Notes: generated by a model from the sequence alone, not told the origin. 64,000 nucleotides of DNA from Loxodes magnus (GCA_946699065.1 CAMPDV010000894.1:1-64000); one strand, 5' to 3'. Numbered from the stretch's first letter, positions 1 through 13,429 are shown. Numbers and translations are program-made.

Positions 1-515
1 TAGTTATATTTTAAAATATACACTAATTATTAAAAATACCATAGTTAATAAGATGGCTGTAGCATAGATTAATTTTCTGATAAAAACTTCTAATCTTATG
101 ATAAGGTCAAATTCCTATTCGCTGAGAAATTCTCTGGTTAGAGCCAATTTTAACATGTGAACAAAATCTTTCCGATTATAAGCACTTGCTAGCGGTTTGA
201 AATCTGTTGGCTCATAGTTATCGAATCCTAGGCCGAAGCTTATTGAATTATGTAGCAGGATATCTACGTTGTGTGCATTAAGAGAGTGTTATTGGTCGTC
301 TAGCAGAAGTTTCCAGCCCCTCGAAAGAGAAATTTGAAAATTTATAATTAATTAATTGTAAACTGCTTATTACTCTTTAGATCATCTTTCAAAGATTTAA
401 TATACTGAATTGAAAATATTTGTTACTATGTTTGGAGAAATCTGAATATGTCATTTACCCAGTGAGGAACTTAATTGAAGATGGTATCACTATAATTAGT
501 TATTGCTATTATTAT
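1..515. repeat. Dispersed repeat, copy 1 (pairs with 25496-26007)
   Basis: This stretch is repeated in the same orientation at 25496-26007 with only scattered substitutions, and both copies end abruptly after the run reading ttattgctattattata. It contains the structured element E at about 51-330 followed by an AT-rich tail. The two copies are 25 kb apart with unrelated downstream flanks, which fits a dispersed element better than a tandem duplication. No protein family is recognisable in it. Confidence 0.8.
51..330. ncRNA. Element E, copy 1: SINE-like or structural RNA-like sequence
   Basis: This is a roughly 280-bp island richer in G+C than its surroundings. Related full-length copies lie at 25544-25830 and 28470-28750, and reverse-complement half copies at about 37445-37598 and 52030-52192. 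Shared blocks include cgctgagaaattctctggt and a late segment beginning tagcaggatatc. I do not recognise it as 5S, SRP, U-snRNA, RNase P or tRNA. A weak B-box-like ggtcaaattcc at about 105 would suit a polymerase III transcript, but that is inference. Confidence 0.45.
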
Positions 516-654
516 AGTATTATATATAAAATAGCTTCTAAGAAATAACAGAACTTTGAACAAAACATTTAAACAGGAAAATTCTCTAAAAAATAAAAAA
601 GCGAAATAATTACAATGAGTGAAAGTGAGAAATATAATTGATATGACGAACATT

Positions 655-1330
655 AACCACTTGGAAATCCAGAATTAAAAAAACTTCCGATACAAACTCA
701 AATAGAAATATTATCTAAGTCATTAAAAGAGTTTATGTTTAAAAATAGATACCTCACTGATAAAGTAGAAAAATTAGAAAAACTAATAACGTCTTTACTT
801 GAGAAACAATATTAATAATCATAAGAAATAGAAAACAAACTGGAACAAAGAATTCTTTAAATTTAATAATAAATTCAGGTTACGCCATTTTCGATTTAAC
901 AGAATAAATCAGATCTTATGGAAATAGAAAATGAAGTCTCAAATTAAAATAAATAGTAAACGTTTATTTAAAATAAGTAGTAAATTTAAATTAAATAAGT
1001 GTTACAGGAATAATAGTTTAAAAGAAGAATAAAATGCTACGTGTGCAATAAATAACACCAATGAAAATACTGCTACTAACTAAGCGAAATTTAATGAAAG
1101 AATAAATAAGATATTTTTAGAAAACTATTTAGGATATATCCAATATAAAGCGGAAAAATTTATAGAAAAAAATTCTTTAATTCAAATCTTAATCCTTGGA
1201 TAAATAATTAGGAACGCTAAGTGTAAGACCAAAACTATTCCGAATATTAAAGGATGGTGCGCTAATGAAGTGCTACACCGCTTAACTAAGCCTAGTAGGA
1301 ATTCAAGACAAACTAATAGAGACAAGCTGA
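655..1330 (+). CDS. Gag/ORF1-like protein with coiled coil and CCHC knuckle
   Basis: Read with UAA/UAG as Gln and UGA as Trp, the frame gives a Leu/Lys/Glu-rich coiled coil (about 690-860), a Gln-rich linker and a zinc knuckle C-x2-C-x3-H-x4-C at about 1039-1077 (CYVCNKQHQWKYC), where the Trp is UGA. A basic tail follows. This domain order is that of ORF1 of many non-LTR retrotransposons, whose product binds element RNA. The tail resembles the one after the knuckle at about 45600 on the minus strand, so the two are probably related. The start is not fixed, and no endonuclease or reverse transcriptase follows directly, so this is likely a truncated element. Confidence 0.6.
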
Positions 1331-1445
1331 TAGAATAGGTCAGATGGTTGACTACTAAGGCTTTAACTAAGCTTTTTAACTTTTAACTTGTTTTTATATA
1401 AAAAAATGGTCCCAAAAAAGTAATCACCTATCTAGTAAACCTCAA

Positions 1446-2083
1446 AATGATTACTTAATTGATCTGGAATTTCTCTTAAGTGAGAACCAAAAGCTATAAT
1501 ATTCGTTTCAAGAGCTACAGAGAAATATAATAGTCCTATAGGAAAGCATTACTGGAATTCACATCAATAGCAAGGAGATCAAATAGCAACTTAACCTTAT
1601 TCCTTCGACTGAACAAATTAAGTAGAGAATTTAAGCGACCTAAGCAAAATTAGAGTTTTTCCGATAATATAATCAACAAATTTGTGAAAAATGGATTTCT
1701 TAGATCATGCAAAATCAAGCTAAATATTCTATGGACATAGAAGCAAAAGATCCATATTAATTTATTATCAGGAAAAGAAAAATGCTGATACTGTAAAAAA
1801 TGGAACAAAAAATAAGAGACTGTTAGTAATTATTAAAAAAACAAAATACAAAAGCCAAAAATAATGGTATAATTTAAACAAGTAGTGATACACACAGGAT
1901 GGTAGAATATTTAGAAAAGATGATTGCAAATCACTTAGAATGCTCCCTAAATTCAAGTGGTTGTAAGTAATTTCAACAGAAGTTTGTTAGCATTCGACAC
2001 AGAAGAGATACTGAGAAAGAAAAGATTCAGATTTGTCAAGAGAGATGATAACGAAGATCTGAACAAATTTAAAGTAGAAGGTG
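1446..2083 (+). CDS. Coiled-coil protein, unknown function
   Basis: One frame gives about 210 residues rich in Gln, Lys, Glu, Ile and Leu in heptad-like runs (for example ENQKLQYSFQELQRN), interrupted only by Gln codons, with one UGA near its end. It follows the gag-like ORF on the same strand after about 115 bp and may belong to the same mobile element. No domain was recognised. Both ends are uncertain because stop codons are sense here. Confidence 0.5.
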
Positions 2084-2149
2084 AATTTTATTAAATTTAA
2101 CAAAAAATTTGATTTGTGACAAAACCAATAATGTCGAAATCAAGATAAT

Positions 2150-3043
2150 CTATTATATTATATTATCTTATGATTGAGTTTTAAACGAGAGTATAGGTGC
2201 TATAATTGCTTGACTTTATTATTGGTTATAAAGGGACATTTTTAAGTATATAGATTTTGGTTTAAATAATATAAAGGAAATAATGTATTTTAGGGTTGAA
2301 GATGTTGAATTAATGATAGTAGTGATGATTTAATTATTGTTTAGATATAGGTATAGTTTAATGATTATTTTATTATAGTTTTGATTTTATTAGATAAATA
2401 GTAATCTAAGTAGTACTTGTATAATTTGAATATAAGGATATATTTAAAGATAGTTCTTTTGACTGTGTTGAATATAAGTATGTTATAAGTTATATGTTAG
2501 TATCTGAATAATGATAATATTTGAATAAGAGATTTTTAAATATGTTTAGATAAAATTTGATTCTTTATTTATTTCAGACGCTTTAAATATTTTAATAAGT
2601 ATTAACAAATTTACCTAATTATAGATCTTTAAACTACTTCTTTACATATTAAATTATATTTATTGAAATATTATTAATAATATAGATATTATTATTATGT
2701 TTATCAGTTATGACTTCTAATACTTCTATAACTCAATTTTTCTAAATCAATCCTCATTATTGAAACTCTTTTCTATTCTATAACAAAAACATATCCATAG
2801 TTATTTCTTATTTTCATCTCCGTTAAAGCTAAAACATCTTAAAAAATTTAGCTTTATTATCATTATTCTTTGCTTCTTTTATATATTCTTCTTGAAAATT
2901 CTTTCGTAAAATAATTTTTCATACCTCCAAATATGACAAAAGGCTCTAAAGAAACTATAGGCCTAAGAACAGCTTCAGGAAGATTCAAATTTTACTTACT
3001 TCATCTTTCATTCTATATATTATATTTTCATATATCTTTTAAG
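2150..3043 (-). pseudogene. Truncated RING-kelch copy: last kelch part plus 3' flank
   Basis: Bases 2704-3043 match the C-terminal part, about 113 codons, of the three full RING-kelch genes, including the FGG kelch turn and the shared UGA-UAA end at 2701-2706. The 3' flank (2150-2700) also matches those copies. At about 3043 homology stops within one codon and LINE-A sequence begins, so the RING, linker and first blades are missing. It is a deletion or recombination remnant. Confidence 0.75.
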
Positions 3044-3480
3044 ATTCAAAGAATGATTCGAGAAAATAGATTTTAGCGAGTTCTAAAATTTTGATAGCGA
3101 AGTATACTATGAAAAATGATTTAATTAAATCCAACAAGAAGCAACCAAAGCGATATGTGTCTTTGTAACAAATTAAATGAGAAAATGCCAATATACAGCA
3201 GAATTAATAAAACTAAGAAAATACTTCCAATAGCAGGCGAAATAAGTAAAATATCTAATTAGATAAGGATGCTAAGAAATTGATAATTATATTAAAATGA
3301 GATAAGAAGCAAGGAGAAAATTTAGATTGAATCTAAAAAAGATAGAAAAAATTAATAAAATATTTTCTTAGATGAAATTAATTAAGCAAACTTGAAGAGG
3401 AATATAAAAATAATTAAAGTAGAGAAAATATACACCATGGACATTAATAAAAGGTACTCCTATAAATAGTGTTTAATTTA
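3044..3480 (+). mobile_element. LINE-A fragment (region after the endonuclease)
   Basis: The sequence matches the LINE-A copies at about 35945-36350 and 50535-50950, the basic helical linker that follows the APE-type endonuclease. It begins exactly at the kelch breakpoint and fades at about 3480. Endonuclease and reverse transcriptase motifs are absent. Confidence 0.7.
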
Positions 3481-3539
3481 AATATATAGCATTAAAAGAA
3501 TATCTAGAGTAAAATCTTGCATCTATTAGCTTGATAGTA

Positions 3540-4705
3540 CATTTATACTGGTAGAGGATATTTAGGTAATGTTTAGCGCTGAATATGAAAAGGTATTAAT
3601 TAGACTATATTTATTAGTTAAAGGTATAGTCTTATGAAGACTAAGTTGTTGACTTAGATTTAAGTAGTCTATACTTGCATTTAAAATTAGAGGTAAATAA
3701 TTTAGTATGTTTTTAAGTTTGGAAGATATATTGAAATAAGTATTTGATAAAATCTAAGGAGTATTAAGGTATAGCTTAAGCATATAGGCAAATTAAAGTT
3801 AGAAAATATAGTAATAAAAGTTGATAAAGCTAAGTATAATATATACTATCTCAATTATATATTTTAAGGTATATAAATAAGCTAGTGATATCTATTAGGT
3901 AAATAATAAAGCTCAGATTTAGTATGAAGCAAATTAAACCTAATAAATTTCAGTAAGTAATAGAACGTTAAGTTTAGAAAAGAAAATATAGATTAACTTC
4001 AAGCTAAATAGGAGTAAGATATTATTAATGAAGTCAACTCTTAATTCACTTACTAACAAAATTTGAATCAGTTTAGTTGATTTTAGTCTAAAAGTGTGTT
4101 TTGACATGCTTAGTAAGAAAGTTTGACTAGAATCTGTAGGAAATAGAAGCTGGTAAATAACTTTGATGAGCAAAATAAAGTAATGTTATTATATAAAAAG
4201 CTTAGTTAACTTGAATAAATAGCAGAATATTTTAAGGTTATTCATGTTCTAAGAGATTTTATAGGGATTTGAAGATAAAGAGTATATCAATAGATAAATT
4301 ATATCCCTAAACTTGAGGGAATAAAATAAATTTATTAAAAGAACTCTAAAAATGAACGAGAGTATAACTATCTAGCTTCTTTTCATGTAAGAAGTCAGAT
4401 ATCTAATGGTTAGCTTGTATTATTAAGAAGTCAAGGAAAGAAGTTTGATAAAGAGGAAATTCTTAAGAAATATTAAAAAAGATTAATGATAATTAGAATC
4501 ATCCTGAGTTGAATAAAAAATGTAAGATCAAGAAATAATTTGTCTTCAGAATAAATTATCTAGACAATATAGAGATATAAGATTTGAAAGATAAATAAAG
4601 AACTTTATTTACTTAAGAAAGAAGAGTAGATGATTTTAGTTTGAATCAAGAACGTATATATATAGTATATTATAGAGATTATCTTAAGTTATACTTCTAA
4701 TGCTT
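3540..4705 (+). CDS. Protein of unknown function, possibly frameshifted
   Basis: The stretch reads as coherent protein with Gln from UAA/UAG and Trp from UGA. The clearest part, 3900-4480, includes KLVNNFDEQNKVMLLYKKLS. Near 4480 the reading moves by one base at a run of six A, then continues (RINYLDNIEIQDLKDK) to about 4705. Either the base run is mis-sequenced, or the gene is damaged, or a short intron was missed. I recognise no domain. The next probable gene is convergent on the minus strand. Confidence 0.45.
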
Positions 4706-4844
4706 TTAGTCATTATAGAAAATTAAATTAATGCATAAATACGAGTACTAAGAAACGCTATACATTCTAATTAATTTGATATATGTTTATAAGAGTTTTA
4801 TTATAATTTACTTAATAAGAAATTATTAAGATTTTATTTTTAAA

Positions 4845-7800
4845 TTTACCACAAAATATCCATTATTTTCATATTTCTGTCTTCCTAACTAGCAATATTA
4901 GTAAAACTTTGTTCTACAAGACATTTGACGAATCCTTCTATTTAATAACATGTCTTAACAATACTTTACTATTCCATTATTTTCCATATTTATACTCTTT
5001 CTAGGTTTTCATTTGGAAATCTTGCTTGATGTCTAAATAATTAGTCTAGGGGTTATTTACAATGTCAATTGGTATGACTTTTGATAGATATTTTAGATGA
5101 TTAGTAAGGCACTTTTTAGAAATTTTAGATTGACAATGTAACATCCTTGTTGATCTACTTCTAGGATACTTTTGTTTAACTGCAGGTTCTTAACTTTAAT
5201 CTTGCTATTAATTCTCCTAATTGAATAGCTAAACCTAAATTTCCTCTATTAATCATTTGAATTTCTTATATAAAAACTTTATCTATTTTCTCTTAAAAAT
5301 CCCTTATAGATATTTTGCTTAAGTTCATACTTGATAGAACTCCAAGATATTGGGTCTTTATTAATATTCATACTAAAAGCATCTTAATAGCAAATTATTA
5401 ATTTAGTGAGCTTACTAGATCATTTATCTTCAAAAGGTTATAATTAAATCTAGGTAACTGTACAAGGTATTAACTTGTACAGAATCAGAAAAACTCATAA
5501 TTGATTAAAAAGTAAGTTTAAGGGTATAAAGCTATACTTTTAACTTTAGAGTACAAAGATAAAAGATCTATCTCAGTTATTAATCATATAAATGATTATT
5601 CAATAAGCTTCTATATTAGTCATTTAAACTCATTTTTCAAATATTACAATGTATAGAGCTTCATATATATAGATTTAGGTAAAAACCATTCAAACAAAAA
5701 CAGACTATTATTAACTCTTTAAAACTTATATAATCCATTCTTTTACAAGGACAATCAACTTTAGCTTTATTTCCACAAGGACATTCTATTTTACAATTTG
5801 CTTTATGGATCACAAAGGCACATTTTAGACTATTTATTCAATCGGATTTGAATAAGAGATAGTGGCTTTTCCTATTTAGATACTTACAATGTTTCCTATT
5901 AACTTGATTCATTTTCATCTTTTTTAAAATTTTGAGCATGATATTAATCCAAAGCTTCTTACACCTTACCTAAGAAGCTATATGTTGATTCTTGATGCTT
6001 GACAGATGTCTAAATAATCTAATAATACTTGTCACTATTAATTTAAGAAGCCAACTTGCTTTCTTGTTCTAATTTTATAGCCAATATTCTAACTTCTGAC
6101 TAAGAAGAACAGCTTGATTTGGCTAAAATATCTCTCTACTATCTCTTATCCGTTTGATTTGGCTTTTAATTAGGATGGATATAAGTGTATATAATTTGAT
6201 TTATAGATGTCCTTTAGAGCTGAGGTTAATAAAGGCGTAGCTAATCTTGCATATAATTAGATAATAATGAAATAAAGGCCTATGGCTAATTGATGGCATT
6301 TTCATATGTTTCTCCTTTAATACTTTGATGGTTATTAATTGGTAGCTAGCTATATATATAAGTGCTTCTTTTGAAGGTTGCTTGTGTTTTTCATTTGAGA
6401 TAAATCTCTTAAAAATAGAGTTTCTTAGATAGCTATATTATTATACATAAGAGTATCTAATGGATATATAGTAATTAATACTCCAGATATTAATAAATCT
6501 CTATAGAAGGGATAATTCTTAATTATTAGTAAAGTAGAGATAAAATGCCATATATGATGTATTAAACTCAGTTAGATATATAAAAATGAGCTAAATCTAG
6601 TTAATAGCTAATTAATATATGCAATTAGACAGTTAACCCTTACTCCTATCATTAACTCAAAAGTGTTTGATGTAAACTGAAAATAGGGAAGTTTATAAAG
6701 GTTATGTAGCAAGATATTAAACTGCAAATTGCTAGGATCTAAATAAGAAGCTAAAATACTATAATGTTGATTATGATCTCTATTAGCATCTTAAATACTT
6801 TTAACTATTTACTTAGTAAAATTGTATACCTAGCTAATCACTTAAAGACTAGAATCAATAAATTTCATAATGTCACTCAATCTAGAGTATTGGCCTAATA
6901 TCATTAGTATGTCTTAATGATTGTTTAAACTCATCTTACTGAATTTTAGATGTTTTTTCAATAATTTTCAAAAGCTTAAGGCTTATAACTGGAAATTAAA
7001 TTAAGATTTGTACAGAAGATTAAAGCTTTTTTATAGAATTATGTAAATAGGTCAGCTTCTTATTTTTCAACTAGGTATTATGCTTCAGTCAATATCTTAA
7101 TTATTATCTTGGATTAAAACAAGCATAGAAACTAGTTCAAGAGTAAGATATCTTTATTTCTAAAACTGTTACAAATTACTTGTGCCAATCAAAAAAAGAC
7201 TCACAAAAACATTCAGCTTTTATTTTTCTTGCTATGATAGACAAACTGATTTCAGATTATAGTTCCTTAATATCTTTCTACTAGTTTAATCTAAAGTGGA
7301 AAAAAGTAAATATTCTCTATATAAAGCGAAAGAAACCATCCATAAAAAAGTAAGAGATATTATTATAGTGCAGGTACTTAATTAACTTCAATTGATCAAT
7401 TTCATTTAAAAAACTTGCTTAAATAAATAAATCTTTTAGAAAGGTTAAAGATGAATATTCCCCTTCTTTGAGCCTTAGCCAATAAGAATTAAAAGAGTAT
7501 AATTAGATATTCGTTATTGTAAAATAGGTCCAACATTTAAGTTCTTCTACTTTAATTTTCTTCTTCCAATTATTCTTATAAAGCTAAAACTTCTACTCCT
7601 TATTTTTACTTTTATTCTTGTAAATCCTTAATTTAACACAAGCTATGGAGCTAATAGCTGGTTTAAGACAATGATGCAAATCATATGATTAAAAGGGAAG
7701 CTAATTAAATAAATAGAAGCAATTCTTACCTCGTATCTTCGTATTGAGTAACTAAAATTCATTCGATATATCTCCTTTAAACTATGAGTAGAAAATTAAG

Positions 7801-9200
7801 ATTTAATTAAACATAAACTCTCTTAAATTGGAGTAACAAACTTTAACCCAATAAGTATAAGTACCTATAAAAAACATTAATACAAACTTAAAACCCTAAA
7901 TTTAAAAACACATAACAGACTTTAAGTCTCTAGACTTATACATCAAATTCTTAAACCAAAACCTAATCTTAGAGCCTTCAAAATTTAACATCATCAAAGA
8001 TACCTTTTAATTTCATATTTATATGCAAATTTCCATTTACCATCATAAAATCAATATATGCACTTTTCATCCTCATTATTATGTAAATCATAGATTCAAG
8101 TACTCCCACAATATTTCCTATCTTAAAACCTAATTCACTCTCCTTACTTCAAATTGTCAAAACATTAACCAAGTAAATACAGTTAAATAGAAGAGAGGCT
8201 TTAGATATGAGACAGCACTATGTTACATAATTAATCAATGCAGATTAGTTTTTATATCTCTAAGTTAATGGATCAGAAGTCTATAACTAATTCAGACTAA
8301 AGCAGTTTATAACGCTAATGGACTAATACTACTTAGTTTGTACTTTGATTAAGAAAATGCAAACTGCTTGCTTTTATATAATACTACAACTGGACTAATC
8401 TTCCATTTTTAAATGAATCTAATTAATACAATGAAGCAGTCGGTATTTGAACAGGATTTAACTATGAACAACTTTTCAGAATCAATCCCAAAAAGTTCTT
8501 GAATCTTGAATCTAAATAAAAAAATTCATCAACTATAGTAGAATATGGAGTCACTAAGCTTTTCTTATTTATTAACGAAGATTACTCTTAAAGGATTTAG
8601 ACCATTGTCAATTATCCTTAAATCTACAAAAAGGGATTTGCTTTATTTCTTAGCTACAGAAATTCTCGTAGTCTTTGGAAAAATTAGTTTTAATGGTCTT
8701 ATTGGATTCTAGTTCGGCGATAGAGTGACTTTGAGTGAGGTAAAATATAAATTTTATTGCTTAGAGCTATCTTTAAACTCAGTTTTAGAGTAGATCTCTT
8801 TAAATTAAATAGACTAAAAGTAAATGATTAGTATTAAGTTCAAGACATATAATATCTTAAAATTTAAGCTAATTTAAGTAGGAAGTATAGAGGATATAAA
8901 GTTGAGATATTTAAAGACATTATCTAACCTCCAAATGCATCAGAACAGACCCTCTCAAAGTTAAAACGAGTTACCAATTTCATGATTATAACAATACAGT
9001 TGGTAGCTATATAAGCTAAGTAGATGGATATTGCAAGGGAAGAGAATTTGATTTCCACATAATAAATGTAAGAAATTATATTTTAGCATTTTACAAAATC
9101 AAGCAAAATATTTATACAGGCGCAAGTGTATTTAACTATGATTTTGTTATGAGCGAATGATCACAAAAGAAAGATTAATATGGACTTTTCCATTTAATAT
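4845..9200 (-). CDS. Large protein with a Cys-rich segment, several short exons likely
   Basis: Nearly the whole 4.3 kb reads as protein on the minus strand once frame changes are allowed near 8195, 7970 and 5690, which I infer to be introns of about 20 nt. Convincing stretches include LKLIFPKTTRISVAKKQSKS (about 8660), NIVGVLESMIYIIMRMKSAY (about 8110), FIQEIQMINRGNLGLAIQLG (about 5265) and RFPNENLERVQIWKIMEQQS (about 5000). At about 5770-5850 a Cys cluster (CKIECPCGNKAKVDCPCK) suggests a zinc site. Many UGA codons lie where Trp is plausible. No family is assigned. The extent and number of genes are uncertain; it could be two adjacent genes. Confidence 0.45.
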
Positions 9201-9244
9201 CTGCAAGTATTTACTCACTATTCAACTAATGGAGTTTTATGTAG

Positions 9245-10110
9245 ACTAAAGATTTATTTTACTTTTCACTTCTGGAGGAAATGTATCTCCTGATTTATCT
9301 GACTCTTTGCGATTTCCTTATTCCATCCGAATTAAACCAATATCTGCTTTTTAAAGATAAGTTTTTACTTTCTTATATGTCCTTTTAAACGCAAAATAAA
9401 TCTAATTTAGATTTTTAAGAAATTATTTATTTTTACCTTTTTTTTACTTTTTGGTATCTCCATCATCTTTATTTTATGTTTCTTAGCCTTCTACACAGTC
9501 AGCATATAATTGATCTTCTTTTTATTACTTGATTAATTATCTAATTTTTTAGAATTTATTAGTATATAAGCTTGATTACTCAATCTCCATTGGATTGTGT
9601 ATAGCTTTAATTATAACTTATTCATGGTTTATTTAATTAAGATTTCTAATTTCTTATATTTTATTTTCTGTTTTTATCTTAATTAAATAGAAGTGTAGAA
9701 GCTTTTAAGCTAAATTCTGTATTAAAGATTTATTACTTAATTTTAAAGTAAATGCTGCTTATTTGCTTAATTAATTACTAAACATAAGAAAAATGAATTT
9801 TATTATTTTTACTTTTTAGATTAATGTACTTCTCTCATTATTTATAGAAAATATTAAAAAATGTGATCTAATTATTGAGATAAAGGGAAGTTATTAATGT
9901 TTTATAGTTAGGTTATCTATGATTCGAAGGGTTGCAGATTTTAAAGTTAGTATTATCTCAGTTTGATGAGCTAATAATTTGATAAGGAAAGAGTTGTAAA
10001 TAAGTAATAAATTTTAAGATGGAATGAAGTAAAAATTTGATTAGAAAGTTTTAACTAACTAAATGAAAAATGAAATATAAATAGGATAGTAAAGATAAAA
10101 ATAAGAATAA
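9245..10110 (-). CDS. Unknown protein family D, copy 1
   Basis: This segment is homologous to 17285-18330 on the same strand. The conserved core reads QKIRQLIKQQKEDQLYAD followed by an EIPK-type motif and a Lys-rich stretch. Both copies lie next to LINE sequence, so the gene may be part of a mobile element. The N-terminal part is AT-rich and of low confidence. No known domain was seen. Confidence 0.4.
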
Positions 10111-10289
10111 AATAATTTTTATAAATAATTTAATCATTCAAATCAAAAAGTAAAGCTATATCTCTTGCAAACAACTAAATTAATTGTATAATGCATTAAA
10201 AATATTATCTTTTCGAATTGGAGATTTAAACAATTATTTAAAAAGATTGGAGGGATAAAAATATAACAGTTACTTTTTTGAAGTTATTT

Positions 10290-11300
10290 TGTTCAGTGGT
10301 TTTTTGACAATAGCATTTTTTTCTTCTATAATGCTCAACTTTGGTTTTTTCCATAAATCTAAGGTAATTAAGTCATTTTATCTCAGCTTTTATTCGTTTA
10401 AATGATTTTTTATTATTCTATCAGTTACTATCTATCTCAGGTGCAATTTAAATAATTATTTAAGCAATTTATATTCTTTAGAATTAAATATTTTGCTACC
10501 AATCTTTATATCTTCTTATCCTTTATTTAGCATTTCTTTAGGTATCTTATTCAATTTATATATCTTTTATTTAAATGTGCTATTTCTTGTTATATATTTT
10601 ACTACTTTTTTTTATTTTTCAACCCAATTGATTATTAATTTTATTTGCTTTTTTATCTTCTTCATAATATCGTGTCTAATTTTTTGATAATTTACACATC
10701 ATCATATTGCCAAATGCCTTAACTTTACACATATGTAAAACTTTTTGTTTGATTTTTGTGAAGGGTTTTAGCTACTTTTCTGTTGGATCCTATCTTTTGT
10801 TTATATCAAAGATAATTAGATAGTTATTATTATTGTCGTATTAATTTATATTTCTCTTCTTGTTAAAATATAAAAAGTTTAATATTATTATTTTTATGCT
10901 AAGAATTTATTAATTTATTCTTAATCAAATAAAACAGTTAGAATAAGTCTAGTTGCTATTATTCGTACTTAATCTATATATTATCCAAATTCTCTCTAAC
11001 AGTACTCAAGAGTTCCATTAATGTAAAAGTTATTTTATTTTTACTATGCTTGAGTTATAACGTTTAAAATGTCTCTCTATAATCGATAGATAATTCCTAT
11101 TTCTTAGACGAAATTTTCTATTTTATTCTCTTTATTTTCTTCAATAAATTGCTCATTAAAAAATTTATATTTTCTCCTAATTTTATTAGTTCATCTTATT
11201 TTTCTTACTTTTTCTCACCATTAGACATCCTTTCTAAAAACTTTATTTGGATGTAACTGAGTATAATTTTATGGTCTATCATATTAATCTCGAAAAATTA
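10290..11300 (-). mobile_element. LINE-C, ORF1 C-terminal part, copy 1
   Basis: The segment is related to 30590-31560 and 44310-46210 on the same strand. In the best copy (44340-45000) the frame reads about 220 residues with UGA at Trp positions (for example SENIPIWLDEKK). In this copy the sequence is more worn. It lies about 550 bp downstream of the RING-kelch stop, the same arrangement as in the other two copies. The endonuclease and reverse transcriptase are absent here, and family D sequence follows instead. Confidence 0.6.
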
Positions 11301-11339
11301 TTATGTTTGAATTTTTATCGAGAGCATATGCGTTATAAC

Positions 11340-11850
11340 GGTTTGATTTTATTATTGGCTATAGAAGATACAATTTTAAGTATATATAGTAGTTAGTTTA
11401 AATAATATAAAGGAAATAATGTATTTTAGGGTTGAAGATGTTGAATTAATGATAGTAGTGATGACTTAATTATTATTTAGATATAGGTATAGCTTAATTA
11501 TAATTTGAATATAGTTTTGATTTGATTAGATAAATAATAGAGTAATCTAAGTAGTACTTGTATAATTTTAATATAAGGATGTATTTAAATATAGTTCTTT
11601 TGACTATGTTGAATATGCTTTGGTATGTTATAAGTTATATGTTAGTATCTGAATAATGATAATATTTGAATAAGAGATTTTTAAATATGTTTAGATAAAA
11701 TATTATTCTTTTATTTATTTTAGACCCTTTAAATATTTTAATAAGTAGTAATATATTTAACTAATTATAGATTTTTAAACTACTTCTTTACATATTAAAT
11801 TATATTTATTATAAATTCTATTAATAATATAGATATTATTATTATGTTTA
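11340..11850. repeat. Conserved 3' flank of the RING-kelch gene
   Basis: This AT-rich stretch between the RING-kelch stop and LINE-C ORF1 is shared with 2150-2700, 31600-32151 and 46210-46737. It may hold the 3' UTR. The kelch frame stays open through it in copy 2 with no UGA, so a read-through extension cannot be excluded. Confidence 0.6.
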
Positions 11851-13245
11851 TCAGTTATGATTTCTAATACTTCTATAACTCAATTTTTCTAAATCAATCC
11901 TCATTATTGAAAATCTTCCCTATTCTAAAGCAAAAACATATCCATAGTTATTTCTTATTTTCATCTCCGTTAAAGTTCCAACATCTTTAAAAATTTAACT
12001 TTATTGCCATTATTATTTGTTTCTTTTATATATTCTTCTTGAATATTCTTTCGTAAATCAATTTTTCATACCTCCACATATGACAAAAGGCTCTAAACAA
12101 ACTATAGGCCTAAGAACAGCTTCAGGAAGACTCAAATTTTACTTACTTCATCTATCATTCTATATGTTATATTTTCATATATCTTTTAAAGTTTATGCTT
12201 TCTAATTTATCCCTCCAAAAGAATAAATATTTTATTCATCTTTATCTACTACTAAAGTTTAACCTGTTATTTAGAATGGAAATTAAGAACAATTTTATCA
12301 TTTACTTTAGTTTTCCATCTTTAACTTTTCTACTGATTATAAAATTCGATTTTTACTATTTCATCCTCCAACCACATAAACATATTTTTAAGCAGCTGCT
12401 ATTCCAAAGGCACCTCTTCCCTCATTTAGATCACTAAGTTTTATTCTATTACCTTCAAAATCAAATTATCAAGTTTCTTTTATTCATTTATTTTAATTTA
12501 TGTTAAATCCTCCAATTAAATATAACTTATTTTAATATTCTATACTTTTACTATAGTATGGAATTATAATTTAAACTTAGACTTATTGTAATTACTCTGT
12601 TTAAATATTAAATAAACTTAATTTTTAAATTTTATAATCAAAATAGTGAATATAGTTAGATTATATAAAGTGTTAGGTTAGTTTATGTTAATTAGTCTAA
12701 ATAATATTTGGTTACTTAGTATTGTGTTATAGTTTGTATCTTATTAGATTGTAAGTTAATTTAGACTTTAGTATTGTAGGTGGTTATGAGTTATATTAGA
12801 GTATAGTTGGTTTTAGTGATTAGTAGAATTAGATAATATTTGAGTGTTATTTTTGGTAGATAAATGTTGGTTAATGATTGATGATGATATTAGTTAGTGG
12901 TATTATGAGAGTATTACTAATGTTTGATTATTTGGTTGTAATGGTTTTAGATTTTTCCATAATTTACCTCCTTATCTCTTTTAATTTCTATCTAGCATCT
13001 TAAATCTTTTATATGTATTATTAGTTTTAAAATATCATTCTTATTAAATCACTTTCTTAAGGTAAATCATCAAATCTAAAATGGAATCCTTTTTAACAAA
13101 TAGGACATTACATTATGCCTTATAATCAGTACTCAGTATTCAAACACAAACCACAGTAAATATGTCCACAAGGTAAGACAGTTGGAAGAGCATTAGTTAA
13201 GTTGTAATCTTCTAAGCAGATTAAGCATTTTGGTAACGCTTACAT
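11851..13245 (-). CDS. RING finger-kelch repeat protein, copy 1
   Basis: The ORF runs from ATG (13243-13245) to UGA (11851-11853): 464 residues plus stop, read with UAR as Gln and internal UGA as Trp. Residues 7 to about 52 form a C3HC4 RING, C-x2-C-x14-C-x-H-x2-C-x2-C-x12-C-x2-C, with all ligands present. A Lys/Gln/Thr-rich linker follows to about 230, then at least four kelch turns ending in GG. RING domains usually act as E3 ubiquitin ligases and kelch propellers bind the target, so a substrate-specific E3 is a fair inference. Its start faces LINE-A, about 190 bp away. Length equals that of the copies at 32152 and 46738. The UGA end is followed at once by UAA in all copies. Confidence 0.85.
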
Positions 13246-13429
13246 TTTTATTATTATTTAGACTACAAAAGCTATAAAGGTAATTTATAACAGTTACCAT
13301 CAAAAATTAGTATATAAATATCTATTATTACATTATTACTTTATTTACTTAAATACTACAATAATAGGCTATTATATCAAGTAGTAATCCTATATTCTAC
13401 ATGCTGCCAGACTTGGATCGGAACTGCTT

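Noticed and set aside
180-240. tRNA gene, from the atcgaatcc T-loop-like text in element E
   Set aside because: No acceptor stem, D-arm or anticodon arm can be paired around it, and the motif is not kept in copy 3.
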